Assembly: GCA_028599075.1 (NCBI GenBank)
Contig: JAQRMW010000121.1
Coordinates: forward strand, 1-55,684
Origin: Urechidicola sp.
Lineage (GTDB): Bacteria > Bacteroidota > Bacteroidia > Flavobacteriales > Flavobacteriaceae
DNA: 55,684 nt
Reading direction: 5' to 3'
The position numbers were made by a program, and so were the translations under genes. The notes beneath the pieces were generated by a model. It was not told the DNA's origin. It did no database searches and saw nothing but the letters and a program-made list of their open reading frames with translations. Positions 1-8,136 of this stretch are shown piece after piece (position 1 is the stretch's first letter; each line of letters starts with the position of its first letter).

Positions 1-67
1 CAAAAAATTTATTTATTGTGATTATTATATCAAATAGTAATAGATGTAATTTTATTTTTAAGATTTG

Positions 68-98
68 TTTGATTTATTTAAAAACTGTTTTACATTTG
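68..98 (+). promoter_or_regulatory. trp operon promoter (Bacteroidota type)
   Basis: TTTG at 68-71 and TACATTTG at 91-98 are separated by 19 bases. This matches the Bacteroidota primary sigma factor consensus (TTTG-N19-TAnnTTTG) exactly. Transcription would start near 103-106, about a dozen bases before the leader peptide start at 117. The 67 bases to the left show no gene or clear signal. Confidence 0.8.
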
Positions 99-116
99 TA
101 GTCTAAGAAATAGACA

Positions 117-167
117 ATGACAATTTTTCAAAATAACATTTGGTGGTGGAACTCTCTTAAACAATAA
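117..167 (+). CDS. trpL: trp leader peptide (trpL-like), 16 aa
   Basis: A 16-codon ORF reads MTIFQNNIWWWNSLKQ and stops at TAA (165-167). Codons 9-11 at 141-149 are three consecutive TGG Trp codons. It lies between a consensus promoter (68-98) and an intrinsic terminator (206-237), and trpE follows. Trp codons are rare, so a WWW run in a tiny ORF directly ahead of trpE is hard to explain by chance. By analogy with enterobacterial trpL, the peptide itself would have no function. A ribosome stalled on the Trp codons for lack of charged tRNA-Trp would decide which downstream hairpin forms. The peptide sequence is seen directly, and its role is inferred. The ORF is too short for ordinary gene callers. 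Confidence 0.8.
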   Translation: MTIFQNNIWWWNSLKQ

Positions 168-237
168 GTGAGAAGTAACGACTATATGATATTTAATATA
201 AAATCAAAAAGGCTTATCTCACGATAAGCCTTTTTTT
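152..237 (+). promoter_or_regulatory. trp attenuator: alternative leader hairpins
   Basis: Four pairing segments can be drawn. Segments 1:2 are 152-158 with 166-172 (CTCTCTT with AAGTGAG, one mismatch). Segments 2:3, the antiterminator, are 168-176 with 212-222; the core is GTGAGA with TCTCAC, followed by a two-base bulge and three more pairs. Segments 3:4, the terminator, are 211-217 with 224-230. A ribosome stalled on the Trp codons (141-149) would cover segment 1, free segment 2 to pair with 3, and allow read-through into trpE. A ribosome reaching the stop codon (165-167) would cover segment 2 and let the terminator form. The remaining leader, 241-334, shows no other clear element. Confidence 0.72.
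206..237 (+). terminator. intrinsic terminator in the trp leader
   Basis: The stem GGCTTAT (211-217) pairs with ATAAGCC (224-230) around a six-base loop. It is extended by AAAAA (206-210) pairing into the seven-T run at 231-237. It lies 38 bases after the leader peptide stop and about 100 bases before trpE. That placement makes it the conditional terminator of the attenuator rather than the end of an upstream gene. Confidence 0.85.
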
Positions 238-334
238 ATTCAATAAAATGAACCGAGCATACTCAAATTTTTATATAAAAATGGAATTATTAATAGCGAA
301 CACATGTGACCGATTTAATAAATAATATAGACAC

Positions 335-1726
335 ATGAAACAAATCAATTTTAAAACAATCACAAAAAAACGAATAGCAGATACTGTTACTCCCGTTGGT
401 TTGTATTTGCGATTTCGTGATGTGTACCCTAATACATTATTGTTAGAAAGCTCTGATTATCATAGTAAAGAAGAGAGTTTTTCTTTTATTGCTATTGAAC
501 CTGTAATCACGATTAAAACGGATAATCATAAGCTGTCTTTGAGTCATAAGGGAGTAAAACTTACTGAAGAATCGATTGGAAGAAACTTTCATAAGCTGTT
601 TCAAGAGTATTCAAGTATTGTTGATTTGGATTGTGATGATTCCATAAAATCATTCAACGGATTATATGGATATACGACATATGATAGTGTTCAGTATTTT
701 GAAAATATCGTTTTTGAAAACCCTGATGCACCATCTGCAATTCCGTTATTACAATACAGTTTTTATCGTTTTGTTATTGCTATTAATCATTTTAATGATG
801 AAATGATTTTGATTGAAAATGTAGAAGAAGGAACCGAATCTAGAATTGATGAAATTAAAACAATCATTGATGCGCAGGCATTCAATACTCAAAAATTTAA
901 AATTTCTGGCGAAGAAACTTCTAATTGTACAAATGATGATTTTGTTGATTATGTAAAAAAAGCAAAGTCACACTGTAAGCGTGGAGATGTTTTTCAGTTG
1001 GTATTATCAAGACAATTTCAACAAAAATTTAAAGGTGATGAATTCAATGTATATAGAGCATTACGATCTATAAACCCTTCACCTTATTTATTCTATTTTG
1101 ATTATGGAAGTTTTAAATTGATGGGATCTTCACCAGAAGCTCAGATAAAAATATCAGAAGGCAAAGCAACTATCAACCCCATTGCAGGTACGTTTAGAAG
1201 AACCGGTGATATGGCTGAAGATATAAAGTTAGGTAAGAAATTATCAGAAGATAAAAAAGAAACAGCAGAACACGTTATGTTGGTAGATTTGGCTCGAAAC
1301 GATTTGAGCAAGCATGCTAATAATGTAAAAGTTGAAGTGTTTAAAGAGGTGCAATATTTTAGTCATGTGATACATTTGGTGTCTACTGTTAAAGGTGAAA
1401 TTAAAGGAGATCCAATTGAAATTGTAGGAGATACTTTTCCTGCAGGGACTTTGAGCGGAGCGCCAAAATATAAGGCAATGGAATTGATTGATAGATATGA
1501 AAATCAGTCAAGAGGATTTTATGGTGGTGCAGTCGGAATTATCGGACTCGATGGCTCGGTGAATTTGGCAATTGCTATTCGCTCTTTTGTAAGTAAAAAT
1601 AACACACTGTATTATCAAGCAGGAGCCGGAATTGTAATACATAGTGATGAGCAAAAAGAATTACAAGAAGTAAATAATAAATTAGCGGCATTGAAGAAAG
1701 CGCTGCTATTAGCTGAAGAAATTTGA
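335..1726 (+). CDS. trpE: anthranilate synthase component I
   Basis: Converts chorismate to anthranilate with ammonia supplied by TrpG, the first committed step of tryptophan synthesis. The 463 aa are normal for the family. An LLESS motif near residues 36-40 matches the tryptophan feedback-binding site of TrpE. The chorismate-binding domain shows NPIAGTFRRTGD near 281, the downstream EHVMLVDLARNDL block, LSGAPKYKAMELI near 373 and QAGAGIV near 428. It is the first structural gene after the leader attenuator and is followed by trpG, trpD and trpC. PabB and isochorismate synthase are unlikely given the LLES motif and the trp neighbours. Confidence 0.96.
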   Translation: MKQINFKTITKKRIADTVTPVGLYLRFRDVYPNTLLLESSDYHSKEESFSFIAIEPVITIKTDNHKLSLSHKGVKLTEESIGRNFHKLFQEYSSIVDLDCDDSIKSFNGLYGYTTYDSVQYFENIVFENPDAPSAIPLLQYSFYRFVIAINHFNDEMILIENVEEGTESRIDEIKTIIDAQAFNTQKFKISGEETSNCTNDDFVDYVKKAKSHCKRGDVFQLVLSRQFQQKFKGDEFNVYRALRSINPSPYLFYFDYGSFKLMGSSPEAQIKISEGKATINPIAGTFRRTGDMAEDIKLGKKLSEDKKETAEHVMLVDLARNDLSKHANNVKVEVFKEVQYFSHVIHLVSTVKGEIKGDPIEIVGDTFPAGTLSGAPKYKAMELIDRYENQSRGFYGGAVGIIGLDGSVNLAIAIRSFVSKNNTLYYQAGAGIVIHSDEQKELQEVNNKLAALKKALLLAEEI

Positions 1727-1754
1727 TTCAATAATTAATAAGGAATAATTAAAA

Positions 1755-2039
1755 ATGAAAAAGGTTTTCTCAATTAAAAATATACTAATTGCAGTAGTTG
1801 TTCTTTTAGTTGATTTTGCCACTTACATTTATTTTGGGCTGATGATTTTATCTTATGAAGATTTTTATGATGAGAGTAAAGGGCCATATTGGAGTTTAGA
1901 AAGTATGACTGGTATTCAGCAATTTGCATACATTGGTCAACATATTTTGATTGCCTTAAATTGGATATTATTAGGTTGGATAGGCTATAGAATTGTAAAG
2001 TACTTTGTCAAGTCAAGTAATAAACGATTACACAATTAA
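1755..2039 (+). CDS. small two-TM membrane protein within the trp operon
   Basis: A 94-aa protein with a hydrophobic segment at about residues 8-31 and another near 58-82. The N-terminus is positive, the loop between them is acidic and aromatic, and the tail is basic. I do not recognise the family. It sits 28 bases after trpE and before trpG on the same strand, so it should be co-transcribed and placed under the Trp-responsive leader. Its last codons (NKRLHN and the stop) are the first unit of a 16-bp tandem repeat, so the C-terminus may have been reshaped by the repeat. No link to tryptophan synthesis can be read from the sequence. Confidence 0.7.
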   Translation: MKKVFSIKNILIAVVVLLVDFATYIYFGLMILSYEDFYDESKGPYWSLESMTGIQQFAYIGQHILIALNWILLGWIGYRIVKYFVKSSNKRLHN

Positions 2040-2084
2040 ACGATTACACAATTAAACGATTACACAATTAAACGATTACACAAT
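2021..2084 (+). repeat. 16-bp tandem repeat, four perfect copies
   Basis: The unit TAAACGATTACACAAT occurs four times without change, ending six bases before the trpG ATG. The first unit encodes the last residues and the stop of the upstream small membrane protein. A similar word occurs once just before trpA (about 48265-48290), and degenerate versions lie at 8085-8130 after the hpt-adk gene. The copy number could vary by slippage and would change the trpE-trpG spacing. Confidence 0.9.
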
Positions 2085-2090
2085 TTAACA

Positions 2091-2717
2091 ATGAACATAT
2101 TAATTATAGACAACTACGACTCGTTTACCTACAACTTGGTACACATGGTAGAGAAAATAACAGGAAAATTTCCTGATGTTTTTCGCAATGATGAAATCTC
2201 AATTGCTGATGTAGGTACTTATGATATCATCATGTTATCACCAGGACCTGGGATTCCAGATGAGGCAGGAATCTTAAAAGAAGTCATAAAAACCTACGCT
2301 GATAAAAAACCAATTTTTGGAGTATGCTTAGGTTTACAAGCAATTACAGAAGTATTTGGTGGTAAAATTTTAAATATGGATGAGGTGTTTCACGGAGTAG
2401 CAACAGAGATGGAAGTTATTCAGAATGATACTATTTTGTTTAAAGATATTCCTAGTAAATTTCCAGCTGCGAGATATCATTCTTGGATTGCAGACAAAGA
2501 AAGTTTTCCAAACGAATTAGAAATTACTGCTGTTGATGATGAGGGTGGAATTATGGCAATTCGACATAAAGAGTACAATATAAATGCGGTTCAGTTTCAT
2601 CCAGAATCAATTTTGACGGATGTAGGAGAGCAGATAGTTAGGAATTTTATTGAAGCAGCCCATCCCAACCTTCCCAAAGGGAAGGAGTTAAGTGAGCATA
2701 AACCAAAAATTAAATAA
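2091..2717 (+). CDS. trpG: anthranilate synthase component II (glutamine amidotransferase)
   Basis: Releases ammonia from glutamine for TrpE. It is a class I glutamine amidotransferase: an oxyanion-region SPGPGIPDEAG near residue 50, nucleophile Cys79 in GVCLGLQ, and the catalytic pair His170/Glu172 in QFHPES. In some bacteria the same protein also serves p-aminobenzoate synthesis. The 208 aa are about 20 longer than usual. The extra tail (from about His191) is encoded by an intergenic-type repeat that runs on to the trpD start, so the C-terminus looks acquired. It lies between the small membrane protein and trpD in the trp operon. Confidence 0.95.
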   Translation: MNILIIDNYDSFTYNLVHMVEKITGKFPDVFRNDEISIADVGTYDIIMLSPGPGIPDEAGILKEVIKTYADKKPIFGVCLGLQAITEVFGGKILNMDEVFHGVATEMEVIQNDTILFKDIPSKFPAARYHSWIADKESFPNELEITAVDDEGGIMAIRHKEYNINAVQFHPESILTDVGEQIVRNFIEAAHPNLPKGKELSEHKPKIK

Positions 2718-2757
2718 AGAAATTGAAATTCCCTCTTTGGGGGATTAAAGGGGGCTT
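2661..2757 (+). repeat. repeat overlapping the trpG 3' end and the trpD start
   Basis: A palindromic first half (CAACCTTCCCAAAGGGAAGG) and a G-rich second half (CCCTCTTTGGGGGATTAAAG) flank the trpG stop. The first half encodes the extra residues of TrpG. The second half ends at the trpD ATG and supplies the purine-rich AAAGGGGG just before it. The layout resembles flavobacterial intergenic repeats; that resemblance is from memory. Confidence 0.6.
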
Positions 2758-3744
2758 ATGAAGAACATATTAAACCAATTATATCAACATAAACGTTTGA
2801 CGAAAAGTCAAGCTAAAGAAGTGCTCATCAATATTGCGGATGAGCAATATAATGATGCGCATCTAGCTTCTTTTATGACTGTATTTATGATGCGCCCAAT
2901 AACAGCTGATGAGTTAGGTGGATTCCGAGAAGCATTGTTAGAATTGGCAATAAAAGTAGATTTGTCTGACTACAATACCATTGATATTGTGGGCACAGGA
3001 GGTGATGGAAAAGATACTTTTAACATCTCAACATTGACTTCATTCGTTGTTGCGGGTACAGGTCAAAAAGTAGCGAAACATGGTAATTATTCTGTGTCAT
3101 CAAAATCTGGTTCGTCAGATATGCTAGAGAGTTTTGGGTATGAATTCACCAATGATGAAACTGTATTGAAACGTCAATTAGAAGAAGCGAATATTTGTTT
3201 TTTACATGCACCAAAATTTCATCCAGCAATGAAGGCAGTTGGGCCAACTCGAAAGGCATTGGCATTAAAAACATTCTTTAATATATTGGGGCCACTAGTA
3301 AATCCAAGTTCACCACAAAATCAATTATTGGGAACTTTTAATTTAGAAGTAGCACGCTTGTACAATTATATTTTACAAGAAGAAAATACAAATTATGGGG
3401 TGGTACACGCACTAGATGGGTATGATGAAATTTCTTTAACTGGAGGATTTAAGCTATTCACTCGCTCAGGGGAAAAGTTGATTTATCCTGATGAGTTGGG
3501 TCAAAAGACAATTAAGCAATCGGATATTTACGGAGGAAATTCTGTTGTAGATGCAGCCAAAATATTTAAAACTATTTTGGAAGGAAAAGGAACTGTTGCA
3601 CAAAATACAGTAGTTTTGACCAATGCAGCGATTGCTTTGCAAATTGTCAATTCAAAGATTAATTTTGCAGATGCCTTTGAAAACTCAAAAGATTCACTTT
3701 TTGGATTAAAAGCGAAAGAGTGTTTAACTAAATTAATAACATAA
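2758..3744 (+). CDS. trpD: anthranilate phosphoribosyltransferase
   Basis: Transfers phosphoribose from PRPP to anthranilate. The 328 aa match the family. The glycine-rich PRPP loop GTGGDGKDTFN is at residues 79-89. KHGNYSVSSKSGSSDMLE, which contributes to anthranilate and PRPP binding, follows, and then the conserved HPAMKAVGPTRKALALKTFFNILGP block in two stretches. It follows trpG by 40 bases. It is not fused to TrpG, unlike in enterobacteria. Two palindromic repeats separate it from trpC. Confidence 0.96.
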   Translation: MKNILNQLYQHKRLTKSQAKEVLINIADEQYNDAHLASFMTVFMMRPITADELGGFREALLELAIKVDLSDYNTIDIVGTGGDGKDTFNISTLTSFVVAGTGQKVAKHGNYSVSSKSGSSDMLESFGYEFTNDETVLKRQLEEANICFLHAPKFHPAMKAVGPTRKALALKTFFNILGPLVNPSSPQNQLLGTFNLEVARLYNYILQEENTNYGVVHALDGYDEISLTGGFKLFTRSGEKLIYPDELGQKTIKQSDIYGGNSVVDAAKIFKTILEGKGTVAQNTVVLTNAAIALQIVNSKINFADAFENSKDSLFGLKAKECLTKLIT

Positions 3745-3747
3745 TTA

Positions 3748-3825
3748 GTCTTTACGAGCAGAGCGAAGTAATCTCTTTTTTGAGAATGAGATTGCCACAG
3801 TAAATTATAAATTTACTTCGCAAAT
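3748..3825. repeat. palindromic intergenic repeat (GATTGCCACAG family)
   Basis: Contains GAAGTAATCTC, then GAGATTGCCACAGTAAATT and a complementary AATTTACTTCGC. Close relatives lie at 14359-14457 and 46803-46886. Confidence 0.75.
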
Positions 3826-3856
3826 AGAATTTATTGATATGGAAAAAGCAGCATAT

Positions 3857-3918
3857 GTCATTCTGAGCCTGTCGAAGAATCTCTTTACTAGGAGATTTCT
3901 CTCTTTGTTCGAAATGAC
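3857..3918. repeat. palindromic intergenic repeat (GTCATTCTGAGCCTGTCGAAG family)
   Basis: GTCATTCTGAGCCTGTCGAA begins the element and TTCGAAATGAC ends it, with AATCTC/GAGATT inside. A relative of one arm occurs inside the UDG-like gene at 52149-52175. Confidence 0.75.
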
Positions 3919-3969
3919 TATAAAAACAATTTTTTAATCATTGATTCATTCAATTTTTAAATCAATAAT

Positions 3970-4755
3970 ATGAACATACTCGATAAAATAATAGCACATA
4001 AAAAGCAAGAAGTAGCACGATTAAAAACAGAAGTAGAGCTTAGTACTTTGGTTAAAAGCCCAGGGTTTAATCGAACTCCTATTTCATTAAAGAAGGAATT
4101 GTTAGACCCTAAAGGATCAGGAATTATAGCTGAATTTAAGCGGCAATCTCCTTCCAAAGGAATCATAAATGATAAGGTTACAGTTCAAGAAGTAACAGAG
4201 GGGTATTTAAATGCAGGTGTTTCAGCACAATCTATTTTAACCGATCAAGAATTTTTTGGTGGCACTGTTCTAGATGTGATTAATGCGAGAGAAATTAACC
4301 AAACAAAACCAATATTACGAAAAGATTTTATTGTTGATGGATTTCAAATTGTAGAAGCAAAAGCAATTGGCGCCGATGTAATTTTGTTGATTGCTGCGTG
4401 TTTGACCAAAATAGAATTAATGCAATTTGGAGATTTAGCCGAAGATTTAGGGTTGGATGTTTTGTATGAGGTACATAATCAAGAAGAACTAGATAAGATT
4501 AAGTTGGACAATAAAATTATCGGAATTAATAATAGAAATCTAAAAACCTTTGAAGTCGATTTAGAACATTCTATTGCTTTGGCACAACAAATTCCAGATT
4601 CTTGTATTAAAATTTCGGAAAGTGGAATTAGTGACCCAAGAACAATTATTGGGCTACGAGAATATGGCTTCAATGGATTCTTAGTAGGTGAGAATTTTAT
4701 GAAATCTGAAAGCCCAGGATTTGCATGTGAAGAGTTTATAAAACAATTAGGATAA
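3970..4755 (+). CDS. trpC: indole-3-glycerol phosphate synthase
   Basis: Closes the indole ring from carboxyphenylamino-deoxyribulose phosphate. It is a 261-aa TIM barrel. EFKRQSPSKG at residues 55-64 carries the catalytic Glu and Lys, LRKDFI near 118 is the second conserved strand, and ISESGIS near 217 binds phosphate. The length fits a stand-alone enzyme, with no fused TrpF as in E. coli. In related genomes trpF normally follows, but here a GHMP kinase follows and trpF is 41 kb away. Confidence 0.95.
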   Translation: MNILDKIIAHKKQEVARLKTEVELSTLVKSPGFNRTPISLKKELLDPKGSGIIAEFKRQSPSKGIINDKVTVQEVTEGYLNAGVSAQSILTDQEFFGGTVLDVINAREINQTKPILRKDFIVDGFQIVEAKAIGADVILLIAACLTKIELMQFGDLAEDLGLDVLYEVHNQEELDKIKLDNKIIGINNRNLKTFEVDLEHSIALAQQIPDSCIKISESGISDPRTIIGLREYGFNGFLVGENFMKSESPGFACEEFIKQLG

Positions 4756-4781
4756 GTTTAGCCTTGGCCGAAATAAAGTAA

Positions 4782-5711
4782 ATGGAAAAACTGTACTCAA
4801 ACGGAAAACTACTTTTAACATCAGAATATTTAGTTCTAGATGGAGCAAAAGCCTTAGCACTACCAACCAAGTTTGGACAAGATTTAATTGTTCAAAAAAT
4901 AAAAGAACCAAGCTTGCTTTGGGATAGTTTTGATGATAAAAATAATTGCTGGTTTCAAGCCGAATTTCGATTGTCAGATTTACGAATCGTAAATGAAAGC
5001 TTCGATACTAACTCAGATGATGCTAAAGAATCAATTGCACAAACACTTCAAAATATATTAACAACCGCTAAACAATTAAATCCTAAATTTTTATCTTCTG
5101 ACAGAGGATTTAGTGTAAAAACTAACTTGACTTTTCCTAGAAATTGGGGTTTGGGGACTTCATCAACCTTAATTAATAATATTGCACAATGGGCAAAAGT
5201 TGATGCTTTTAAATTGCTTCAAAATTCGTTTGGAGGAAGTGGTTACGATATTGCTTGTGCTCAAAATGATTTGCCAATTATTTATCAATTACAAGGTAGA
5301 ACACCAAAGATTGAAGTTGTAGAATTCAACCCGAGTTTTTCTGATAACCTATTCTTTGTTCATTTAAATATGAAACAAGATTCTAAAAAGGGGATTCAGC
5401 GATACAAAGAGAAAAGAGGGGAGTTGACAAATGATATTTTGCGAATTTCAGAAATTACAAATGAGATAGTTATCTGTAATGAATTGTTAGAATTTGAAAA
5501 ATTAATAATTGAGCATGAATTAATTATTTCAAAAATTATTCAAAACAAACCCATCAAAGAAATTGCATTCCCAGATTATTTTGGTGCAATAAAAAGCTTG
5601 GGTGCTTGGGGCGGTGATTTTGTGTTAGTTACCGGTAATCAGAATACGCCAACATATTTTAAAGAAAAAGGGTTTGGAACTGTAATTCCTTTTAAAGAAA
5701 TGATTTTATAG
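4782..5711 (+). CDS. GHMP kinase, GYDIA type (mevalonate-pathway-like)
   Basis: A 309-aa small-molecule kinase of the GHMP superfamily. NGKLLLTSEYLVLDGAKALA at the N-terminus is the usual first motif. GLGTSST near residues 125-131 is the ATP-binding PxxxGLGSSAA-like loop, and GGSGYDIACA near 151-160 is the substrate-side motif that names the group. It probably phosphorylates mevalonate or phosphomevalonate, but the exact step is not clear from sequence. An HMG-CoA reductase at 44797 supports a mevalonate pathway. It starts 26 bases after trpC. Confidence 0.85.
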   Translation: MEKLYSNGKLLLTSEYLVLDGAKALALPTKFGQDLIVQKIKEPSLLWDSFDDKNNCWFQAEFRLSDLRIVNESFDTNSDDAKESIAQTLQNILTTAKQLNPKFLSSDRGFSVKTNLTFPRNWGLGTSSTLINNIAQWAKVDAFKLLQNSFGGSGYDIACAQNDLPIIYQLQGRTPKIEVVEFNPSFSDNLFFVHLNMKQDSKKGIQRYKEKRGELTNDILRISEITNEIVICNELLEFEKLIIEHELIISKIIQNKPIKEIAFPDYFGAIKSLGAWGGDFVLVTGNQNTPTYFKEKGFGTVIPFKEMIL

Positions 5712-5715
5712 TAAA

Positions 5716-5763
5716 CGTCAGGTCGAGTGGTTTTCTTAAAAAAGAATTTCACTCGAACTGACG
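5716..5763. repeat. palindromic repeat (CGTCAGTTCGAGTG family)
   Basis: CGTCAGGTCGAGTG and its complement CACTCGAACTGACG enclose an AAGAAAA/TTTTCTT core. It fills the gap between the GHMP kinase and the flavoprotein. Longer relatives are at 18924-19032 and 48139-48253. Confidence 0.8.
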
Positions 5764-5778
5764 AAAGAGAAAATAAGT

Positions 5779-6993
5779 ATGACAAAAATAATCATCATAG
5801 GTGGTGGAGCGGCAGGATTTTTTGCAGCGATTACCATCGCAGAATCCAATCCAAAAGCGGAAGTTATCATTCTTGAAAAAGGGAAAAATGTATTGCAGAA
5901 AGTAAAAATTTCTGGAGGCGGAAGATGCAATGTTACGCATGCCTGTTTTGATCCAAGAGAATTGGTTGAGTTTTACCCAAGAGGGAAACGAGAACTACTC
6001 GGACCTTTTCATCAGTTTATGACAGGTGATACCATGGAGTGGTTTGAGAATAGGGGAGTCCCTTTGAAAATTGAAGATGACAATCGTATTTTTCCAGAGT
6101 CAAATTCATCTCAAACTATTATTGATTGCTTTACTTCATCTGCAGAAAAAGCAGGTGTAAAAGTATTGCTGAATCAGAATGTGAATTCTGTGGTCAAAAA
6201 AGAAAATCAGTATGAAATTGTAACCAACGCACAAACGTTTGTTGCAGATAAGTTGTTAATCGCTGCTGGCAGCAATCCAAAGATTTGGGAATTGGCAAAA
6301 TCTTTAGGACATACAATTATTGAACCCGTGCCATCACTTTTTACCTTTAATATAAATGATAATCGTATTAAAGAGATACCCGGAATTTCAGTTCCAAATG
6401 CAACAGTAAAGATTTTAAAAACAAAATTAGAGTCAAATGGTCCCTTGCTAATTACCCATTGGGGATTGAGCGGTCCAGCGATTTTAAAACTATCAGCTTT
6501 TGGCGCAAGACTATTAGCAGAGAAAAACTATCAATACAACGTAGAGGTAAATTGGTTGTCATCATCTACAGAGGTTGTGTTAAAAATATTAAAATCTGTA
6601 AAAGAGAACGAACCGAAGAAGCAAGTGATAATTAGATCTCAATTCAAAGAAATTCCAAAACGATTGTGGGAAAAATTGGTATTGGCAAGTGTCATTTTAT
6701 ATGATGCAAGGTGGGCAGACTTGAGCAATAAGCAATTACAACAATTATCTGAGCAGTTAACTAAATGTCAATTCAATGCGAATGGCAAAAGCACTTTTAA
6801 AGATGAGTTTGTTACTTCTGGCGGAATCAACCTAAAAGAAATTGACTTTAAACGCTTTGAAAGTAAAGTACATAAAAACTTGTTTTTTGCAGGTGAGGTA
6901 CTAGATGTAGATGCTGTTACAGGAGGATTTAATTTTCAAAATGCGTGGACTGGAGGGTTTATTTCTGGGAATGCAATGGGTGAAAATAATTAA
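5779..6993 (+). CDS. NAD(P)/FAD-dependent oxidoreductase, HI0933/BaiN family
   Basis: A 404-aa flavoprotein. The FAD-binding Rossmann loop IIIIGGGAAGFFAA is at residues 4-17. SGGGRCNVTH near 47-56 is the signature of the HI0933/YhiN/BaiN family, and the C-terminal FAD contact FFAGEVLDVDAVTGGFNFQ lies near 370. The physiological substrate of most family members is unknown, and the BaiN name from bile-acid reduction should not be assumed here. It follows the GHMP kinase on the same strand with a palindromic repeat between, and converges on obg. Confidence 0.9.
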   Translation: MTKIIIIGGGAAGFFAAITIAESNPKAEVIILEKGKNVLQKVKISGGGRCNVTHACFDPRELVEFYPRGKRELLGPFHQFMTGDTMEWFENRGVPLKIEDDNRIFPESNSSQTIIDCFTSSAEKAGVKVLLNQNVNSVVKKENQYEIVTNAQTFVADKLLIAAGSNPKIWELAKSLGHTIIEPVPSLFTFNINDNRIKEIPGISVPNATVKILKTKLESNGPLLITHWGLSGPAILKLSAFGARLLAEKNYQYNVEVNWLSSSTEVVLKILKSVKENEPKKQVIIRSQFKEIPKRLWEKLVLASVILYDARWADLSNKQLQQLSEQLTKCQFNANGKSTFKDEFVTSGGINLKEIDFKRFESKVHKNLFFAGEVLDVDAVTGGFNFQNAWTGGFISGNAMGENN

Positions 6994-7074
6994 TAAGTGA
7001 TAATTAAAAAGGAAAAATTATTTTCCAAATGCCAAATACTAATTCGTACCTCGTAAATCTAAAATCGTACTTTG

Positions 7075-8067
7075 CTATTCATTCAACATACTCCACAATT
7101 TATCTTTTAGTTCAACCAAGCCTTTTTGGGCAACAGCAGAAATAAATAGATGTGGAATATCGGCAGGTAAATCTTGTTCAATTTCAGCTTGTAATTCATC
7201 ATCTAACAAATCAGATTTCGAAATTACCAATAAACGTTCTTTGTCTAATAATTCTGGATTGTGTTGTTTGAGTTCGTTCAATAAAACAGCATACTCTTTA
7301 TTGATGTCGTCACTGTCAGCAGGAATCAAAAATAGCAAAGTTGAGTTGCGTTCTATATGTCTTAGAAAGCGGTGTCCTAAACCTTTTCCTTCGTGTGCTC
7401 CTTCTATAATTCCAGGAATATCTGCCATCACAAAAGTTTGGAATTCACGATGTTTTACAATTCCTAAATTTGGTTTTAGTGTTGTAAAAGCATAGTCAGC
7501 AATTTTAGGTTTTGCTGATGTAATTACCGAAAGTAAGGTTGATTTACCGGCATTTGGGAAACCTACCAAGCCAACATCAGCCAATACTTTTAACTCTAGT
7601 TGAAACCAACTTTCTTGTCCATCAACACCGGGTTGTGCATAACGTGGAGTCTGATTGGTAGATGATTTAAAATGCCAGTTTCCTCGACCTCCCATTCCTC
7701 CTTCAACTAAAATACGCTCTTCTCCTTCATTTGTAATTTCGAAAAGAATTTCATCCGTTTCTGGATTTCTAACAATGGTTCCTAAGGGTACGTCAATATA
7801 AATGTCATCACCATCTTTACCGGTACTTCTACTTTTACTGCCATGACCTCCATGTTCAGCTTTAAAGTGTTTTTTGAATTTTAAATGAAGCAAAGTCCAC
7901 ATACCTTTATTGGCACGTAAAATAATATGTCCGCCACGACCACCATCTCCACCATCAGGACCACCTTTGGTAATAAATTTTTCGCGATGTAAATGTACAG
8001 AGCCTTTACCTCCTTTGCCAGAAGCGGCATTAATTTTTACATAGTCAACAAAATTTCCTTCAGTCAT
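7075..8067 (-). CDS. obg: GTPase Obg/CgtA
   Basis: A ribosome-assembly GTPase. The glycine-rich Obg fold covers about residues 1-158 ([26 protein letters not shown]). The G domain follows, with P-loop GFPNAGKST near 167, [20 protein letters not shown] as switch II, and SKSDLLD as G4. At 330 aa it lacks the C-terminal OCT domain found in some bacteria, which is usual for Bacteroidota. It lies downstream of hpt-adk on the same strand, separated by about 70 bases of AT-rich repeated words, so co-transcription is likely. Confidence 0.96.
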   Translation of the reverse strand: MTEGNFVDYVKINAASGKGGKGSVHLHREKFITKGGPDGGDGGRGGHIILRANKGMWTLLHLKFKKHFKAEHGGHGSKSRSTGKDGDDIYIDVPLGTIVRNPETDEILFEITNEGEERILVEGGMGGRGNWHFKSSTNQTPRYAQPGVDGQESWFQLELKVLADVGLVGFPNAGKSTLLSVITSAKPKIADYAFTTLKPNLGIVKHREFQTFVMADIPGIIEGAHEGKGLGHRFLRHIERNSTLLFLIPADSDDINKEYAVLLNELKQHNPELLDKERLLVISKSDLLDDELQAEIEQDLPADIPHLFISAVAQKGLVELKDKLWSMLNE

Positions 8068-8136
8068 ATTATATTGTTCATCTGTTTAATTGAACAGTTT
8101 TACAATTAAACAATTCAACAGTTACACATTAAAAAA

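Noticed and set aside
206-237. Terminator of an unseen gene to the left of the window
   Set aside because: A consensus promoter and a Trp-rich leader ORF lie between the window edge and the hairpin, and the preceding 67 bases contain no gene end, so the attenuator reading fits better.
2021-2084. The direct repeats looked at first like a small CRISPR array
   Set aside because: The units are contiguous with no spacers, only 16 bp long, and no cas gene is present.
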